From: Prorocentrum cordatum
Taxonomy: Eukaryota > Sar > Dinophyceae > Prorocentrales > Prorocentraceae
Length of the DNA: 64,000 nucleotides
Assembly (NCBI GenBank): GCA_963575745.1
Contig: CAUYUJ010001448.1
Coordinates: 1 to 64,000, forward strand
Direction of reading: 5' to 3'
Within the stretch, counting starts at the first letter, position 1; the number at the start of each line of letters is the position of its first letter. Below, piece by piece: positions 33,515 to 43,035 of the stretch. Below the pieces are notes generated by a model. It made no database searches. It saw only the letters and a program-made list of their open reading frames with translations, and was not told where the DNA came from. A program made the position numbers and the translations under genes.

Positions 33515-34179
33515 TTATCTTCCCGCCCCTCACTGCCACCCCATCGCGGTGACCGCATGGCCTGCAAACATATCGATTTTACACGAGAAGATTACAAAAC
33601 TATGAGTTTGCCTGTGTCACGGGCTCTCACGAAACGTTGCAGCACTCAGCAAACGCGGGCGTCAATTTGCCCTGCGCTCGCACCCTGCGAACTTCCTCAA
33701 ACTCAAAGGGGGGGCATAGTAGGGCAGTCAATTGTGATAATCGCGACATGCTCTAAGTATGATATGGCATTGCCATGTAGGTGTTTTAACCGCACGCGTG
33801 CTGGAGTGTTCGCGCGCGCGTGTCATCGCACAATGTCGTCGCAACGCGTGCGTTTACATACGTATGGATGCGCATGTGTGTGGGTGGTCTCGTTCTCGCC
33901 ACATGTTGGCATGCCCGATGTAAACGCTAGCCCCCCCCCCCCCCCCCTACGTGCTGCGCGCCGCGCGCAGCTCGAGCGCGAACTTAAAGAGTAGAAGCGA
34001 CGCCTGGCTATTCAGGCTTCGAAACTCAGCTCTGGCACGCCACAACGCTGCACAAAGGTTCCAGGCGAGCCGACGAGGGGTTGAGCCAGTGATTCCTTAT
34101 CCCGCCACACGAATTTCAGACACTGCTATTGAAAAAAACAGAGCATCGCAAGAATTCTTGGCCCCAGGAGTGTTGCCTC

Positions 34180-34320
34180 GGGGCTCAACGCGGCTCAGCG
34201 CTCAACGCGGCTCAACGTTGAGTCGTTGAGCTGTGACTTTACCTCTGTTTTTTACAGGGTTTCGTGAGGCTCAACGCAGGGGGGCTCGACGCGGCTCAAC
34301 GCTGGCGTTGGGCCTGCCCA
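34180..34320. repeat. CTCAACG inverted-repeat cluster
   Basis: Repeated GGCTCAACGCGGCTCAACG strings with a CTCAACGTTGAG palindrome near 34211 and a second cluster at 34268-34315. Related in motif to the hairpins at 29517 and 43801. The rest of 33515-34600 shows a 20-base C-run at 33931 and no gene. Confidence 0.6.
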
Positions 34321-34614
34321 CGTCCCGAAATCAGCTGCCGGACTCGAAAACTGACCCACCGAGGCCCAAAGTAGCTGCGCCAGAGGCAAAAAACCGACTG
34401 CCATGCCGCGCGAGCCAGTGGTCGCTCCGTCGGAGGAGGGGGGAAGATCACAAGAGGAATCGTGATGCTGATGCATGCCGTCCAAACCCCTAAAGGGGTC
34501 GTTGGCGCTCTCAGGGCAGTCGTGTACACCGATAGGCCTCATCAGGGCCCACGATCCGAGCTGAGTTGTCGATGCGCTGGCGGTCTGGCCGCCAGCGGCC
34601 CATGTCCCCCCAAG

Positions 34615-35155
34615 GCGGAGGCGGAGACGGAGGACGAGGGGGATGAGGAGGAGGATGAGGAGGAGGATGAGGAAGAGGAGGACGATGAGGAGGAGGAGGG
34701 GAGGAGGAGGGTGAGACGGAGGATGCTGAGGAGGAGGTAAAGGAGGATACGAGGACGAAGGGTATTAGGAAGAGGACCGAGCTGGCGTCACGGGCCCACC
34801 TCGCAGCTGCACCGCCTGCGCGATGACGTCACCTGCGCCGACAAGGGACGACGATGCTCTATCTCACTCCACTCGGCATCCTCCTCGTCTTTTCCCACTT
34901 CTGTCATCCAGGGGCGAGGCTTCCAAGTTGAAGGAGGATGCCACAGAGGAGTTGGATGAGGGGAGAATGATGAGGAAGGGGAGGGGGATCAGGAGGAGGA
35001 GGAGGAGGAGGAAGAGGAGGAAGGAGGAGGATGAGAAAGAGGCTGAGGAGGCGGAGGGGGAGGAGGAGGAGGAGGAGGAGGCTGAGGAGGAGGAGGAGGA
35101 AGAAGAGGAAGCAGAGGTGGAGGAGGAGGAATGGGAGGAGGAAGCCGAAGAAGGT
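34615..35155. repeat. GGA/GAG purine-rich microsatellites
   Basis: Two long imperfect (GGA)n tracts around 34615-34745 and 34935-35155 separated by ordinary sequence. Glu- or Arg-rich frames across them are not accepted as genes. Confidence 0.9.
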
Positions 35156-35241
35156 TCAAGTCCCTGATCACCTGCCCACCGCGACGTCGTGCGAGCACCC
35201 TCGTGGAGCTGGCGATGTGGCAGTCATACCGCCAGGGCAGA

Positions 35242-36243
35242 TCACGAGGCCCTGCGTGCCCTGGGCGACGAGCCCGTCTGCGCCTTGCGCATCTCCTCCT
35301 CGCGGGTGGCCTTCTGCGCGCTCAGCATCCTGGTCTCCGCCTGCAGCGATTGGATCAGTGGCCCGATCATGCTGTTGAAGGCAACGACATCATCGTCGAA
35401 CGATTTCATCGCGGCGGCGGCTGCAGCGTCCTTCCCCAGCTTCGCGTTGGCCTTGCCATCGGGATCCGTCTTGTCAATCTTGATCTTGTCCGCCGCCTCC
35501 TTGACTGCGGCGGTCCTCAGCGCCGCCAGGTCCTCGCTGATGAAGGTCTGGTAGATAGGCTTCGCGCGAATGCCGATCGAAAGGTTGTCGATGGCAGTCT
35601 GCAGCGGTCCCAGGAAGTGCGCGTTGTTGAAGAAGTACCACGCTGATGAATGGTCTGCACTCTCGACCTGCTGCTTCACGGACGCCGCCGCCGCCGCTGC
35701 CAAGCCGTAGTCCACTTCGTTCATCTTCGCGGCCGCCAGTGCTGGTAAAGAAGCCGTTGCCCTGGCAGCGGGCCTCTTCCGAACTGCAAGCGGCTCCGCA
35801 TCGGAGTCATCGTCCTGCTGCCCGTCCTCCGCCTCGGTGCCAGCTCCGTCATCGCCACCATCAGCACCACCCTCATCCTCAGATGAATCCTCTGCAGCGG
35901 CATCCTCAATCTTGACCTTCTTGCTGGGCGGCTCGCTCGGCTTCTCCTCGGCCGCGTCGATCGTGCGCCGCTTGGCAGGCGGTGCTGCTGCCGCGACTGT
36001 CGCCGCCCCTGCTGCCCTCTTCAGTGTCGCCTTCGCCTTCGCTGTGCTCTTGGCCGTGGGCTTGACCGCTGCTGCAGGCGCCGCGGCGGCAGCGCTGGTT
36101 GCGGCGCTAGCTGATGCTGCTGCACCCGCCAACGCCAGCGGCGGTGGCACGCCGTTCTTCGAGTGATTCACAACGCAGGTTGAGCGCTCCAAGAGGGTGT
36201 CACAGTATTTCAAACAGCTGTTCAATAAATCACGTGGCCATCA
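35242..36243 (-). CDS. KRPAA-type nuclear-like protein segment
   Basis: The frame is open from 36243 (after a TGA) to the stop at 35242, about 330 residues. The first part is Ala/Lys-rich. It then has basic/acidic alternation typical of nuclear proteins (PPAKRRTIDAAEEKP, PPSKKVKIED, then a Glu/Asp/Gly block) and one VRKRPAAR motif. A folded-looking C-terminal half begins at MNEVDYGL and includes SAWYFFNNAHFLGPL and an Ala-rich helical stretch. Family function unknown; proteins with KRPAA/KRPSA motifs are common in dinoflagellates as I recall. It lies just beyond the lower end of the inserted retroelement and may be a downstream exon of the gene seen at 43036-46939. Confidence 0.55.
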
Positions 36244-36343
36244 GAGGCCGCATGTGCATGGCGCTGGACGAAGCCGACGGGCCCGACAAGGCCCCCGAAT
36301 CCAAATATGGTATCGATACAACATTCACGATCCAAAAGCATAG

Positions 36344-36481
36344 AAACTGCATCCCCAGCCGTCTGGACCTGCCATGCGCGGAGCGCCTCGAGAATCAAGG
36401 CGCGCCGATTTTTCTGGAAGAGAGATCGCCACCAGCGACGCGTACGACAGAAGCCTGCACCTCGAGGTCAGCACACGCCAA
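36344..36481 (-). repeat. Split direct repeat B2 (outer end)
   Basis: 138 bp matching 36611-36748 with a constant offset of 267. Begins AAACTGCATCCCCAGCCGTC on the plus strand. Outer AAACT at 36344-36348 borders the host sequence. Confidence 0.93.
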
Positions 36482-36537
36482 CGGCTGGTCAGGAAATGCG
36501 GACAGAAGAATATTAAGAAAAAGGGAGGGAGGGAGGG

Positions 36538-36615
36538 AGACTTTGAGCAAACAGCCATGGATGGACGGCAGGGAGGCGACAACTAGGGATTCAAAAACGT
36601 GTGGAACACTAAACT
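36538..36615 (-). repeat. Split direct repeat A2 (inner)
   Basis: 78 bp matching 42958-43035 with an offset of 6420, one mismatch (GGGATTC versus GGGAATC). Confidence 0.95.
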
Positions 36616-36748
36616 GTATCCCCAGCCGTCTGGACCTGCCATGCGCGGAGCGCCTCGAGAATCAAGGCACGCCGATTTTTCTGGAAGAGAGCTCGCCACC
36701 AGCGACGCGTACGACAGAAGCCTGCACCTCGAGGTCAGCACACGCCAA
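36611..36748 (-). repeat. Split direct repeat B1 (inner)
   Basis: Partner of B2. Shares AAACT (36611-36615) with A2, reproducing the B-to-A junction expected of a circular intermediate. Confidence 0.93.
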
Positions 36749-36813
36749 AAAGGACAGTGCCAAAAACACGAAGTCGAATGGCCCCAAGGCCGTCATCATT
36801 AACTTACTGGAAA

Positions 36814-37582
36814 CTACATTGACAATTTTGAAGCTATGCCTGAGACTTTACGGCACACGATGGCATCATCAAAAGCGCGGGCTAACTGCTGACACAGACG
36901 AGAAGGATAGGCTTCGGCGACGGCTGTCCAGAACCGACGGTCGGGCGCACGCCCCTCCAACACTTGGTGGGGCTGTCCAGTTCGACTGCAGCAGCCTTGA
37001 GTGCGCTTACACAGCTTCACCAAGAGGGTCAAATCAATGTACGTGCCTAAAAAGCTGGTGCGCTTCCGCCAAGGAGTTCCCCATTGGCAGAAGTCTGTGC
37101 TGACGAAAGACCAACGTGTGGATTTGACAAGCGAAGCGACCGGCGGCGCGAGCCACAGTCGAGAGGTAGACGGGTTCTCCATTGAACACGGCACCTGCAT
37201 GCGGCGGGCCACCGTTAGAACAGAAACACTGAAGCGCATCATCTGATTTCCAAAGTCTACTGCGGCCTGCGCCGACGGTATCAAATCGGGCAGGCCTAAC
37301 ACACATTTGTCGGAGCGGAGGCGGGGAGGACCAGGCTGGATATCTCTGGCGCGCGACCAGCTGCCACACGGCGTCCCAAGATGCACACCTAAGATGAGGC
37401 CGGCTTGAATCCAGCCCCGAATCAGACGTTGTCTCGAAACGTCCCGCAAATCAAACAAAGGGCCGTGCTTGATATCCCACGCTAGCACATGATACCCCTT
37501 CCGCGCCATCGCTCGCGCGAGGCGTCCAGAGCCTGAGAGGATTTCTAGAACAACTCTCACAGCTAGCGGGCCAGGAACGGCG
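36814..37582 (-). CDS. Methyltransferase-like domain of the retroelement
   Basis: C-terminal part of a long open frame (39807-36814); about 255 residues from VRVVLEILSGSGRL to the TGA at 36814. Motifs in order: ILSGSGRLARAM (glycine-rich SAM-binding type), LAWDIKHGPLFDLR, HLGTPCGSWSRARD (P-C catalytic-type motif), SMENPSTSRLW and FCQWGTPWRKRTSF. This is the pattern of divergent C5-cytosine-methyltransferase-like domains carried by retroelements; DNMT capture by dinoflagellate retrotransposons is published knowledge. The PCQ and ENV signatures of classical enzymes are changed to PCG and ENP, so activity is uncertain. It starts about 20 bp before the recombinase stop in another frame, so a frameshift, splicing or separate translation is needed. 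Confidence 0.7.
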
Positions 37583-38850
37583 GGGCAGCGAGCCTCCCTA
37601 AGAGAACCTCGGGGAGCACGCTGTGGCAGCGGAGCGCGTGCTTCTGCAGGGCTGGGGGGAGCTTCGCAAACTGCTCGCTCAGCCTTCCTCCCTTCTCGTA
37701 CCTCCGCACGGAGGCGTCCGTCTTCCAGCGACACCGCCGTTTCACTTCGCTCAACGGCCTGAGTCCGTTGACGAAGTCTCGGCTGGCGCCGGCGTGCCTG
37801 AGAAGGTAAGGCGTCGGCACGGGCTCCAGGCCGAGACGGCGGGCCGCGCGTCTGAAAATCTCGGCGAATTCCTCTACTGAGAAGCTGAACAGCGCGGCGT
37901 CTGGCGGCTTCGCAGCGGTCAGTCTCCGCAGCACGCCGCCCAGCCACAGGTCGCAGGTGAGGTCCAGCACGAGACTCTCGTCGAACTCCGCCGTCTTGCT
38001 GGGCCGCGCCTCCTCGCCGTCGTGTGGATGCAGCACCGGGGCCCGCTGCCGCAGGGCCTGGCTTCCCGAAGCGCGGGGCGCGATCGCGTGCTTGACTTGC
38101 ACGCGGCCCCATTCTCCCGGTCGCGTGTAGAACACCATCGACAGGACCACGCACGCCGCCGCCTCCCACAGGCCCATGCTCACCAGCTCGCAAGCCAGGG
38201 CGGCAACGACCTCCTCGGGGAGCGGCAGCCTGGTCAACGGCGGCGTCAGCACCTTCCAGCCTCGGAGCGACTGCCTGGCCCCGGGCAAGCGAGCTCCGCC
38301 GTCGCGGCCGAGACGCGGGTCGCTCCACTGAAGGGCGGCCAGCATCTGCACCCCGCGCCAGTGGTCGACGCCCTCCAGGTACTGCCCCAGCATCCACTCC
38401 GCAAGGCTGCAGTCCAGCGTGGCAGCGGCCTCGGGCGCCAGCGGGATCATCCTCCGCTCGTCGAGGGAGAACGTTGGCCGCGCAGGCAACCCCTGCCCCG
38501 CCCGCCACGCGTCGAACTCGGCGGCCAGCTGCTGGCACCTCGACCTCACTGTCTGCGTCCGCACCGTGCTCAGCCGCAGCACGTCCAGCGTCCCCGCGTC
38601 GGCCAGCTTGGCCCCGCGCCGGGCTAGCTTTCCCCGCTTCACCTTGTCGGCCGCAGGCGGAGCCCGCGCCTCGGAGAGCGGTGGCGAGCCAGCCAGGTCG
38701 TCGCAGAGAAGCCTCCGAAGCGACGGCGCTGACGTCGCCCGGCTTGGCGGCGCCGGGCGGGTCCTCGGGACCGAGCGGGCCTCTCCCGCCGGGGCCGTCG
38801 CCTGGCGACGCTCCAGCCTGGCCGACTCCACCACGAGCGTATCCAGCGTG
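37563..38850 (-). CDS. Tyrosine recombinase of the retroelement
   Basis: Open frame 39047-37563 (494 residues). The first ~65 residues overlap the RNase H frame and are probably not used, so I start the feature after RNase H. Motifs, numbered in the 494-residue frame: Arg309 in YTRPGEWGRV (box I), YLLRHAGAS with Arg417 and His418 (box II; the leading His of H-x-x-R is Tyr414 here), and RRYEKGGRL with the nucleophile candidate Tyr450. An Arg/Lys-rich N-terminal segment with SAM-like helices (GTLDVLRLSTVRTQTVRSR) precedes the catalytic part. It would integrate a circular DNA copy of the element. The motif set appears complete apart from the His-to-Tyr change. Confidence 0.75.
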
Positions 38851-38855
38851 CCGCA

Positions 38856-39807
38856 GCCCTCGCGAAGGACCGTCGGCGAAGTTCCACTCGCTAGGCAGCC
38901 AGCGGGCACTGAGTCGGAGTCCCGTCGCCGCAACATGAGCTGCCACAGAGCGCAGGGCGCCGCTGACGCCGGGGGCCGAGGATCGGCCCTTGCCCAGAGC
39001 CAAGACAGACGAGAGCGAGTCGGATAGCAGGAGGTGGTGGCTCTCAAAGGCCTTCGTGGATCTGCAGATGTGCTTAACCCCGAACGCGATGGCCCTGGCC
39101 TCCCCCTCCACGATGTTGTCAGGCGGGGATCCCCACTTGTGCGACCCTACGACAGCCCCACCTTCCTCTCGAACCGCTTCGGGAAGGCGTCCAGCGGCCC
39201 GCGTGCGGGCCTCCTTGCTAGCCTCCTCATCCCCCACGAACTTCTGGAAGTCCTTGGAGCTCTCTAGGGGCTTCGGGATGATCTCGTCCTCACTGGAGCC
39301 TGCAGCCCAGGCCCGGGAGAGCACCTTGTTGTCGCCCAAGAAACGCCATCGTTCTGAGAAACAGCCCATCGAGCCCACGAGGTCCTTGTCGAGGTCCTTG
39401 CAGACCAGTCCGAAGCCCCCAAAGGACGCGTCGGTGCACATCACCTTGGAACTCCATGACACCTGCAGCTTCCTGGAAATCAGACACAGCAAACTCGAGA
39501 ACGTACTGAGCTCCCATCGGACGGACTCCCACAGAGGGACCGCGGTACAGTGGCCCAACCGCCGAATGAAAGTATAGACGGACCTGAAGATCGACAAATG
39601 CTCACGACAAAAAAGTGCCACAAAAGTACAATGGCCTAACACCCTCTCAACTTCTTTGGGACTCACGACGGCCTTGCTTGTCAAACAATCGAGCGCCAGG
39701 CGAAGTCTCCACAGCCTTGACCTCTTTGGTCGAATCTCTCTCTCTCTCTCGCCCTCGAATCTCCCACCCCAGGATGTCGGCATCGTGATCACACATGCAT
39801 ACTTCAT
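38856..39807 (-). CDS. RT connection and RNase H region
   Basis: First ~317 residues of the 39807-36814 frame. It starts with LWRLRLALDCLTSK...EVERVLGHCTF, the RT thumb/connection segment seen in DIRS-order elements. RNase H follows with candidate acidic residues in VMCTDASFGG, IVEGEARAIAFG, LLLSDSLSSV and WNFADGPSR. The segment belongs after the RT of 39647-41101, but its frame is shifted: the two frames overlap across a CT dinucleotide run at about 39735-39751, where a length change would explain the break. Downstream the frame stays open through the recombinase region with a Gly/Ala/Arg-rich composition that I treat as out-of-frame translation. Confidence 0.72.
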
Positions 39808-41101
39808 GGGTGGGTAAACCCCTGGACGTCAAGGCGGCGTTGACAAGCTTTACTGCGCGCGAGACGGCCTCGGGATCCGTGCCCAAGGCAAGAAAATTAT
39901 CCACATAGATAGTCATCGCCAGCGGCTGCACTGGCGGCACTACACTCTTGTCCGAGATGAACGGAACGTCGTGCAGCGCGGGGATGGAGCTCACGATCCC
40001 GCGGTGAATGGTCTGGCACCAGTACAGCGCATGCGACCAGCCCATGGGTAACACCGCAAGGACTGGCCACACACGACTGCCAGGCGCGAGAGACCTTCCG
40101 CCCAGGACAGTCAGCCCCACATCACCTGCCTTCACCGCCGGCAGCGCGAAGTACTCACGGAAAGCCTCAGGCAGCCCGAAGTGGTAGAAGGCGTCGCAGA
40201 TGTCCACGTGACCGACGTATAGCTGCTCGCCCTCCGGCACGGCCAGCTCTCCCAGTGCTGAGCCTGTCGCCAGCGCGACTGTCGAAGGCCTCCTGAACCA
40301 GCAGTTGGCCCGCCGGCAGTCTATCAGCATGCGCTGCTTGCCAGACTTCTTACGCACAAAGAAGAGGCCGCACTTCTCTCGCGGCGCGGCTGAGAAGGTC
40401 ACCATTCCCGCCGTATGCAAACGCCGCACCAGCCCAGCATAAGCACGTGGCTGAGCTCGTAGAATAGCATCCATGCACGGCTGCCGCGGAGCCTCGGAGA
40501 GGTTGGACTCCGCATCCTTGCGTGGAAGGAGCTGCTCGTGTATTGCTGCTTCGACATCAATATCGCCCACGCCTGCCACCAGCTCCCCGAGCGGCACAGG
40601 AACGTTGCCGGCCTCAGGGAGCGAGACGAGGGAGTCGTCGAAGCTAACGACTGGCGAGTCGATGTCCTCGTACACGCCAGCACCGCGGAGCTCACGCAGG
40701 GCTCCGGCGGGAGTGAGGCCAGGTGGCGGGGGACCCAGCGCAGCAGCAGCATGACGAACACGCTCATGTACCAGGCGATGGGGCAGCCGCTCCGCCAGGC
40801 CCGGAGCGCCAGGCGCCCCGAGCCGACCAGCCAGATCATTGAGGGCCCCGAGGGCGCGGTTGGCTTCAGCCACATGAGCGTCTCGCCGAAGCAGCCGCCG
40901 CCGTACCGAGCGGTTCGCCACGCCCTCCGCGGGAGCCAGGCCATCCCGAAGCAACGGGACAGGAAAAAGATCTCGACGGTCTGGAACTCCGTCAAATTGA
41001 ATTCGCCCAGGTACGCATGCAGGAGAGCCCTGGGGCTGGGCGGCCTTGGAGCTCGAGAAGGAGGCGGCCGCGCTCAGGCCTCCTTCCCGCGACGCCGTCA
41101 T
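39647..41101 (-). CDS. Reverse transcriptase of the retroelement
   Basis: 484 residues. Its ATG overlaps the stop of the gag-like ORF as ATGA. RT boxes: CGLFFVRKKSGKQRMLIDCR (residues 244-263), HVDICDAFYHFGLP with Asp300, LAVLPMGWSHALYW (348-361), and IYVDNFLALG with Asp401. The second Asp of the usual YxDD is Asn402, a variant I recall as common in this dinoflagellate family. After DADILGWEIRG the frame enters the CT/GA dinucleotide run and continues only into unrelated residues to its stop; the true continuation lies in the RNase H frame. The N-terminal ~200 residues show no motif I recognise. Confidence 0.82.
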   Translation of the reverse strand: MTASREGGLSAAASFSSSKAAQPQGSPACVPGRIQFDGVPDRRDLFPVPLLRDGLAPAEGVANRSVRRRLLRRDAHVAEANRALGALNDLAGRLGAPGAPGLAERLPHRLVHERVRHAAAALGPPPPGLTPAGALRELRGAGVYEDIDSPVVSFDDSLVSLPEAGNVPVPLGELVAGVGDIDVEAAIHEQLLPRKDAESNLSEAPRQPCMDAILRAQPRAYAGLVRRLHTAGMVTFSAAPREKCGLFFVRKKSGKQRMLIDCRRANCWFRRPSTVALATGSALGELAVPEGEQLYVGHVDICDAFYHFGLPEAFREYFALPAVKAGDVGLTVLGGRSLAPGSRVWPVLAVLPMGWSHALYWCQTIHRGIVSSIPALHDVPFISDKSVVPPVQPLAMTIYVDNFLALGTDPEAVSRAVKLVNAALTSRGLPTHEVCMCDHDADILGWEIRGRERERDSTKEVKAVETSPGARLFDKQGRRESQRS

Positions 41102-42600
41102 GACTTCCCTCCGCCGCCATCCCCCTTGGGACCCTTGCGGCGGAGCTCTCGTTCTTCTCTAGCCTTCCTGATGTTCTTCATGATCGCGGCATCCTTCTCG
41201 ACCTGGCCCTTCACGAACTCGAGGAGCGTGGGCGCCACCATTAGCAGGTCCCCCGCCTTGCTGAAGCCGCCGAAGGCCGAGAACTCCTCGGGACTCATCT
41301 TGTCCTTGGAGCTGGCTGAGTCGGCCTCCCGCAACCGATCGTGGTAGCTCCACTCGATAGTTTGCGCCCGCCGAAAGATGGCCTCGGCGAAGGCGCAGTT
41401 GCTGAGGTCCAGCTGGTCGTAGGTGCCAGCCAGCTCGATGTACTTCATGAGCTGCTCGTGCTCCTGCACCCCCCACTGCTCCGACTGGAGCCGCGCGGTC
41501 GTCTTGAACATCAGGTGGTGATCCGTGGGGGTGTGCCGACGCCGCAAGAAGTCCAAGCACCACCAAGCAGAACGAGGCCCCGCCACTGGGAAGTCGCCGA
41601 ACGGCTCCTCCTCACAGGCGTCCACGACCCAACGCCACTCTCGGCCTCGGCCCCGCGGCCCATTCTTCACCGCCAAGGTTCGAGCGTCTCCTCCTCCTCC
41701 GGTCTCGGCGCCAGCTCTCGATGGGTGCCCTTCGCCAACCCGCAGGCTCATCACGAAGGAGTCCTGGTCGAGCCCTGCCAGGTGCACCACCACGGCCCGC
41801 CCGGGAGCCGCCAGGAACAACCCCTTGCCACAGAGCGAGTGAGCAGGAGGCCCCAACTCGTCGCCCAGCGCGATGCGGCAGCGCTCGTCAGCTTCGGCTG
41901 CTCGCCAAACGCGGCCGCTCGAGCGTGGCGTGCTAGTGCCCTCGACCGCGGCCCCCGGGGCGCCGGTGTCGCCGACGCCCTCCGCGGCCGCCGCCGACGG
42001 CCCAGACGGGCCTCCGCGGTCTCCTCCGAGGTCCAAACCCAGGAGCGGCCTCTTGCCTGTCATCCGTCGACCGCCGAAGAAGTTGGCCCCGAGGGCCTCC
42101 TGCACGGCCACATCCCTGCCTGCGGCCGTTCGCACCGCCACCGGCGTCTCCAGGGGCACCCCGCGCGCCTCGGCGTCGGCCTGGGCGGCCGAGTAGGCCC
42201 TGCGGTAGAGGCCCTTCATAACCTCCTCCGTCGGGGCCTCCTCGAAGCGATGCGCCCGTCCAAGCCCACTCGGCAGCCGCAGGTCGCGCGGCATCTCCAG
42301 CCACTCCACGGGACTGTCGTCGGGCGAGCCTCCCTCAAGCTCCTCGATGTACATATCGTGATCGGGAGTGTGCACCACCCAGCACACTCCTGGGAGCCCC
42401 GCGCCTGAGGCCTCACTGGCCGCTGGGTACAGCAGGATCCGCTCGTGCCAGAGGTCGCCCCCGCCGTAGCGCACCACTGCTCTGCGCCCCGGGAGAAGCC
42501 GCCACGACGATCCCCTGGGCACCAGCGCCATCGCGAGGCTCAAGGCGGGCCGATGCGGCGAGGCTGAGGCGTCCAAGACCGACCCCTGCAAGTAGCGCAA
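41098..42600 (-). CDS. Gag-like ORF1 of the retroelement
   Basis: 500 residues. A more conservative ATG is at MALVPRGSSW (~42531), since residues before it are out-of-frame-like. Features: VVRYGGGDLWHERILL, a CWVVHTPDHDMYIEELEGG segment, an Ala/Gly-rich linker, then WRWVVDACEEEPFGDFPVAGPR, HHLMFKTTARL, a helix with GTYDQLDLSN and a basic, charged C-terminus ending KGPKGDGGGGKS. I know this pattern from ORFs that precede RT in dinoflagellate tyrosine-recombinase retroelements; a structural (gag-like) role is inferred from position. No zinc knuckle seen. The four-base overlap with RT suggests coupled translation or a shared transcript. Confidence 0.7.
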   Translation of the reverse strand: MRYLQGSVLDASASPHRPALSLAMALVPRGSSWRLLPGRRAVVRYGGGDLWHERILLYPAASEASGAGLPGVCWVVHTPDHDMYIEELEGGSPDDSPVEWLEMPRDLRLPSGLGRAHRFEEAPTEEVMKGLYRRAYSAAQADAEARGVPLETPVAVRTAAGRDVAVQEALGANFFGGRRMTGKRPLLGLDLGGDRGGPSGPSAAAAEGVGDTGAPGAAVEGTSTPRSSGRVWRAAEADERCRIALGDELGPPAHSLCGKGLFLAAPGRAVVVHLAGLDQDSFVMSLRVGEGHPSRAGAETGGGGDARTLAVKNGPRGRGREWRWVVDACEEEPFGDFPVAGPRSAWWCLDFLRRRHTPTDHHLMFKTTARLQSEQWGVQEHEQLMKYIELAGTYDQLDLSNCAFAEAIFRRAQTIEWSYHDRLREADSASSKDKMSPEEFSAFGGFSKAGDLLMVAPTLLEFVKGQVEKDAAIMKNIRKAREERELRRKGPKGDGGGGKS

Positions 42601-42970
42601 GTAGCACCAGTGCTATCGTTGCTCCCCAGCCGACACAGCCCTCCACCGCCTCCCGCAGCGACCCGGCGAGTGCGTCGGCGAGAGCGTCGCACACCGGGCC
42701 GCCCGCGGCCGCCAGCCAGGGAGGGCTGCCTCCTCCGCCGCCGCCGCCCGCAGGAGCGCCGCCGCCTCCGCCTCCCTCCCCGCGCGTGCAGAAGCACGCG
42801 GGGCAAGGCGGATATGGCGGGCAGGGCGGCGCCGCCGGGCAACTGGGCAGCAGCGCCCAAGACGCCCCCGCGTGGAATCCCGCGCGGGCAAGCTCACGGA
42901 TCCCCGAGGCGCTGGCCTCGACGAGGGGCCGCAGGGCTTCCTTCATGCCCCGGAGAAAGACTTTGAGCAA
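42413..42970 (-). CDS. Possible N-terminal segment of ORF1 with a membrane helix
   Basis: Open frame of 185 residues just inside A1, in another frame than ORF1. It has a charged start (FLRGMKEALRPLVEASASG), a Cys/Pro-rich stretch (CPPYPPCPACFC), poly-Gly, and a hydrophobic helix GATIALVLLALLAGVGLG. Related elements, as I recall, have a hydrophobic N-terminal segment before the part seen in ORF1, so a frameshift near 42540-42590 may have split one protein. The residues after the helix look out of frame. Confidence 0.4.
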   Translation of the reverse strand: MLKVFLRGMKEALRPLVEASASGIRELARAGFHAGASWALLPSCPAAPPCPPYPPCPACFCTRGEGGGGGGAPAGGGGGGGSPPWLAAAGGPVCDALADALAGSLREAVEGCVGWGATIALVLLALLAGVGLGRLSLAASARLEPRDGAGAQGIVVAASPGAQSSGALRRGRPLARADPAVPSGQ

Positions 42971-43035
42971 ACAGCCATGGATGGACGGCAGGGAGGCGAC
43001 AACTAGGGAATCAAAAACGTGTGGAACACTAAACT
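42958..43035 (-). repeat. Split direct repeat A1 (outer 5' end)
   Basis: 78 bp matching 36538-36615. Its last five bases, AAACT at 43031-43035, adjoin the host reading frame. Confidence 0.95.

Larger units (their letters stand above)
36344..43035 (-). mobile_element. Tyrosine-recombinase retroelement with split direct repeats
   Basis: On the minus strand, 5' to 3', the order is A1 (43035-42958), gag-like ORF, RT, RNase H, tyrosine recombinase, methyltransferase-like region, B1 (36748-36611), A2 (36615-36538), a 56-bp spacer, B2 (36481-36344). The A copies are 78 bp with one mismatch; the B copies are 138 bp, about 97% alike. A1-ORFs-B1-A2-B2 is the split-direct-repeat plan of PAT/Ngaro-type (DIRS-order) retroelements. 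B1 and A2 overlap in AAACT, and the same AAACT is at both outer ends, as expected if a circle junction was used for integration. Length about 6.7 kb. At least one frame break (RT to RNase H) suggests this copy is inactive. Confidence 0.85.

Noticed and set aside
34823-35198. Glu-rich and Pro-rich ORFs
   Set aside because: Produced by the GGA microsatellite.
38022-39577. Plus-strand ORFs of about 200 residues opposite the retroelement
   Set aside because: Antisense shadows of RNase H and recombinase coding sequence in high-GC DNA; no motif, while the minus strand carries clear domain signatures.
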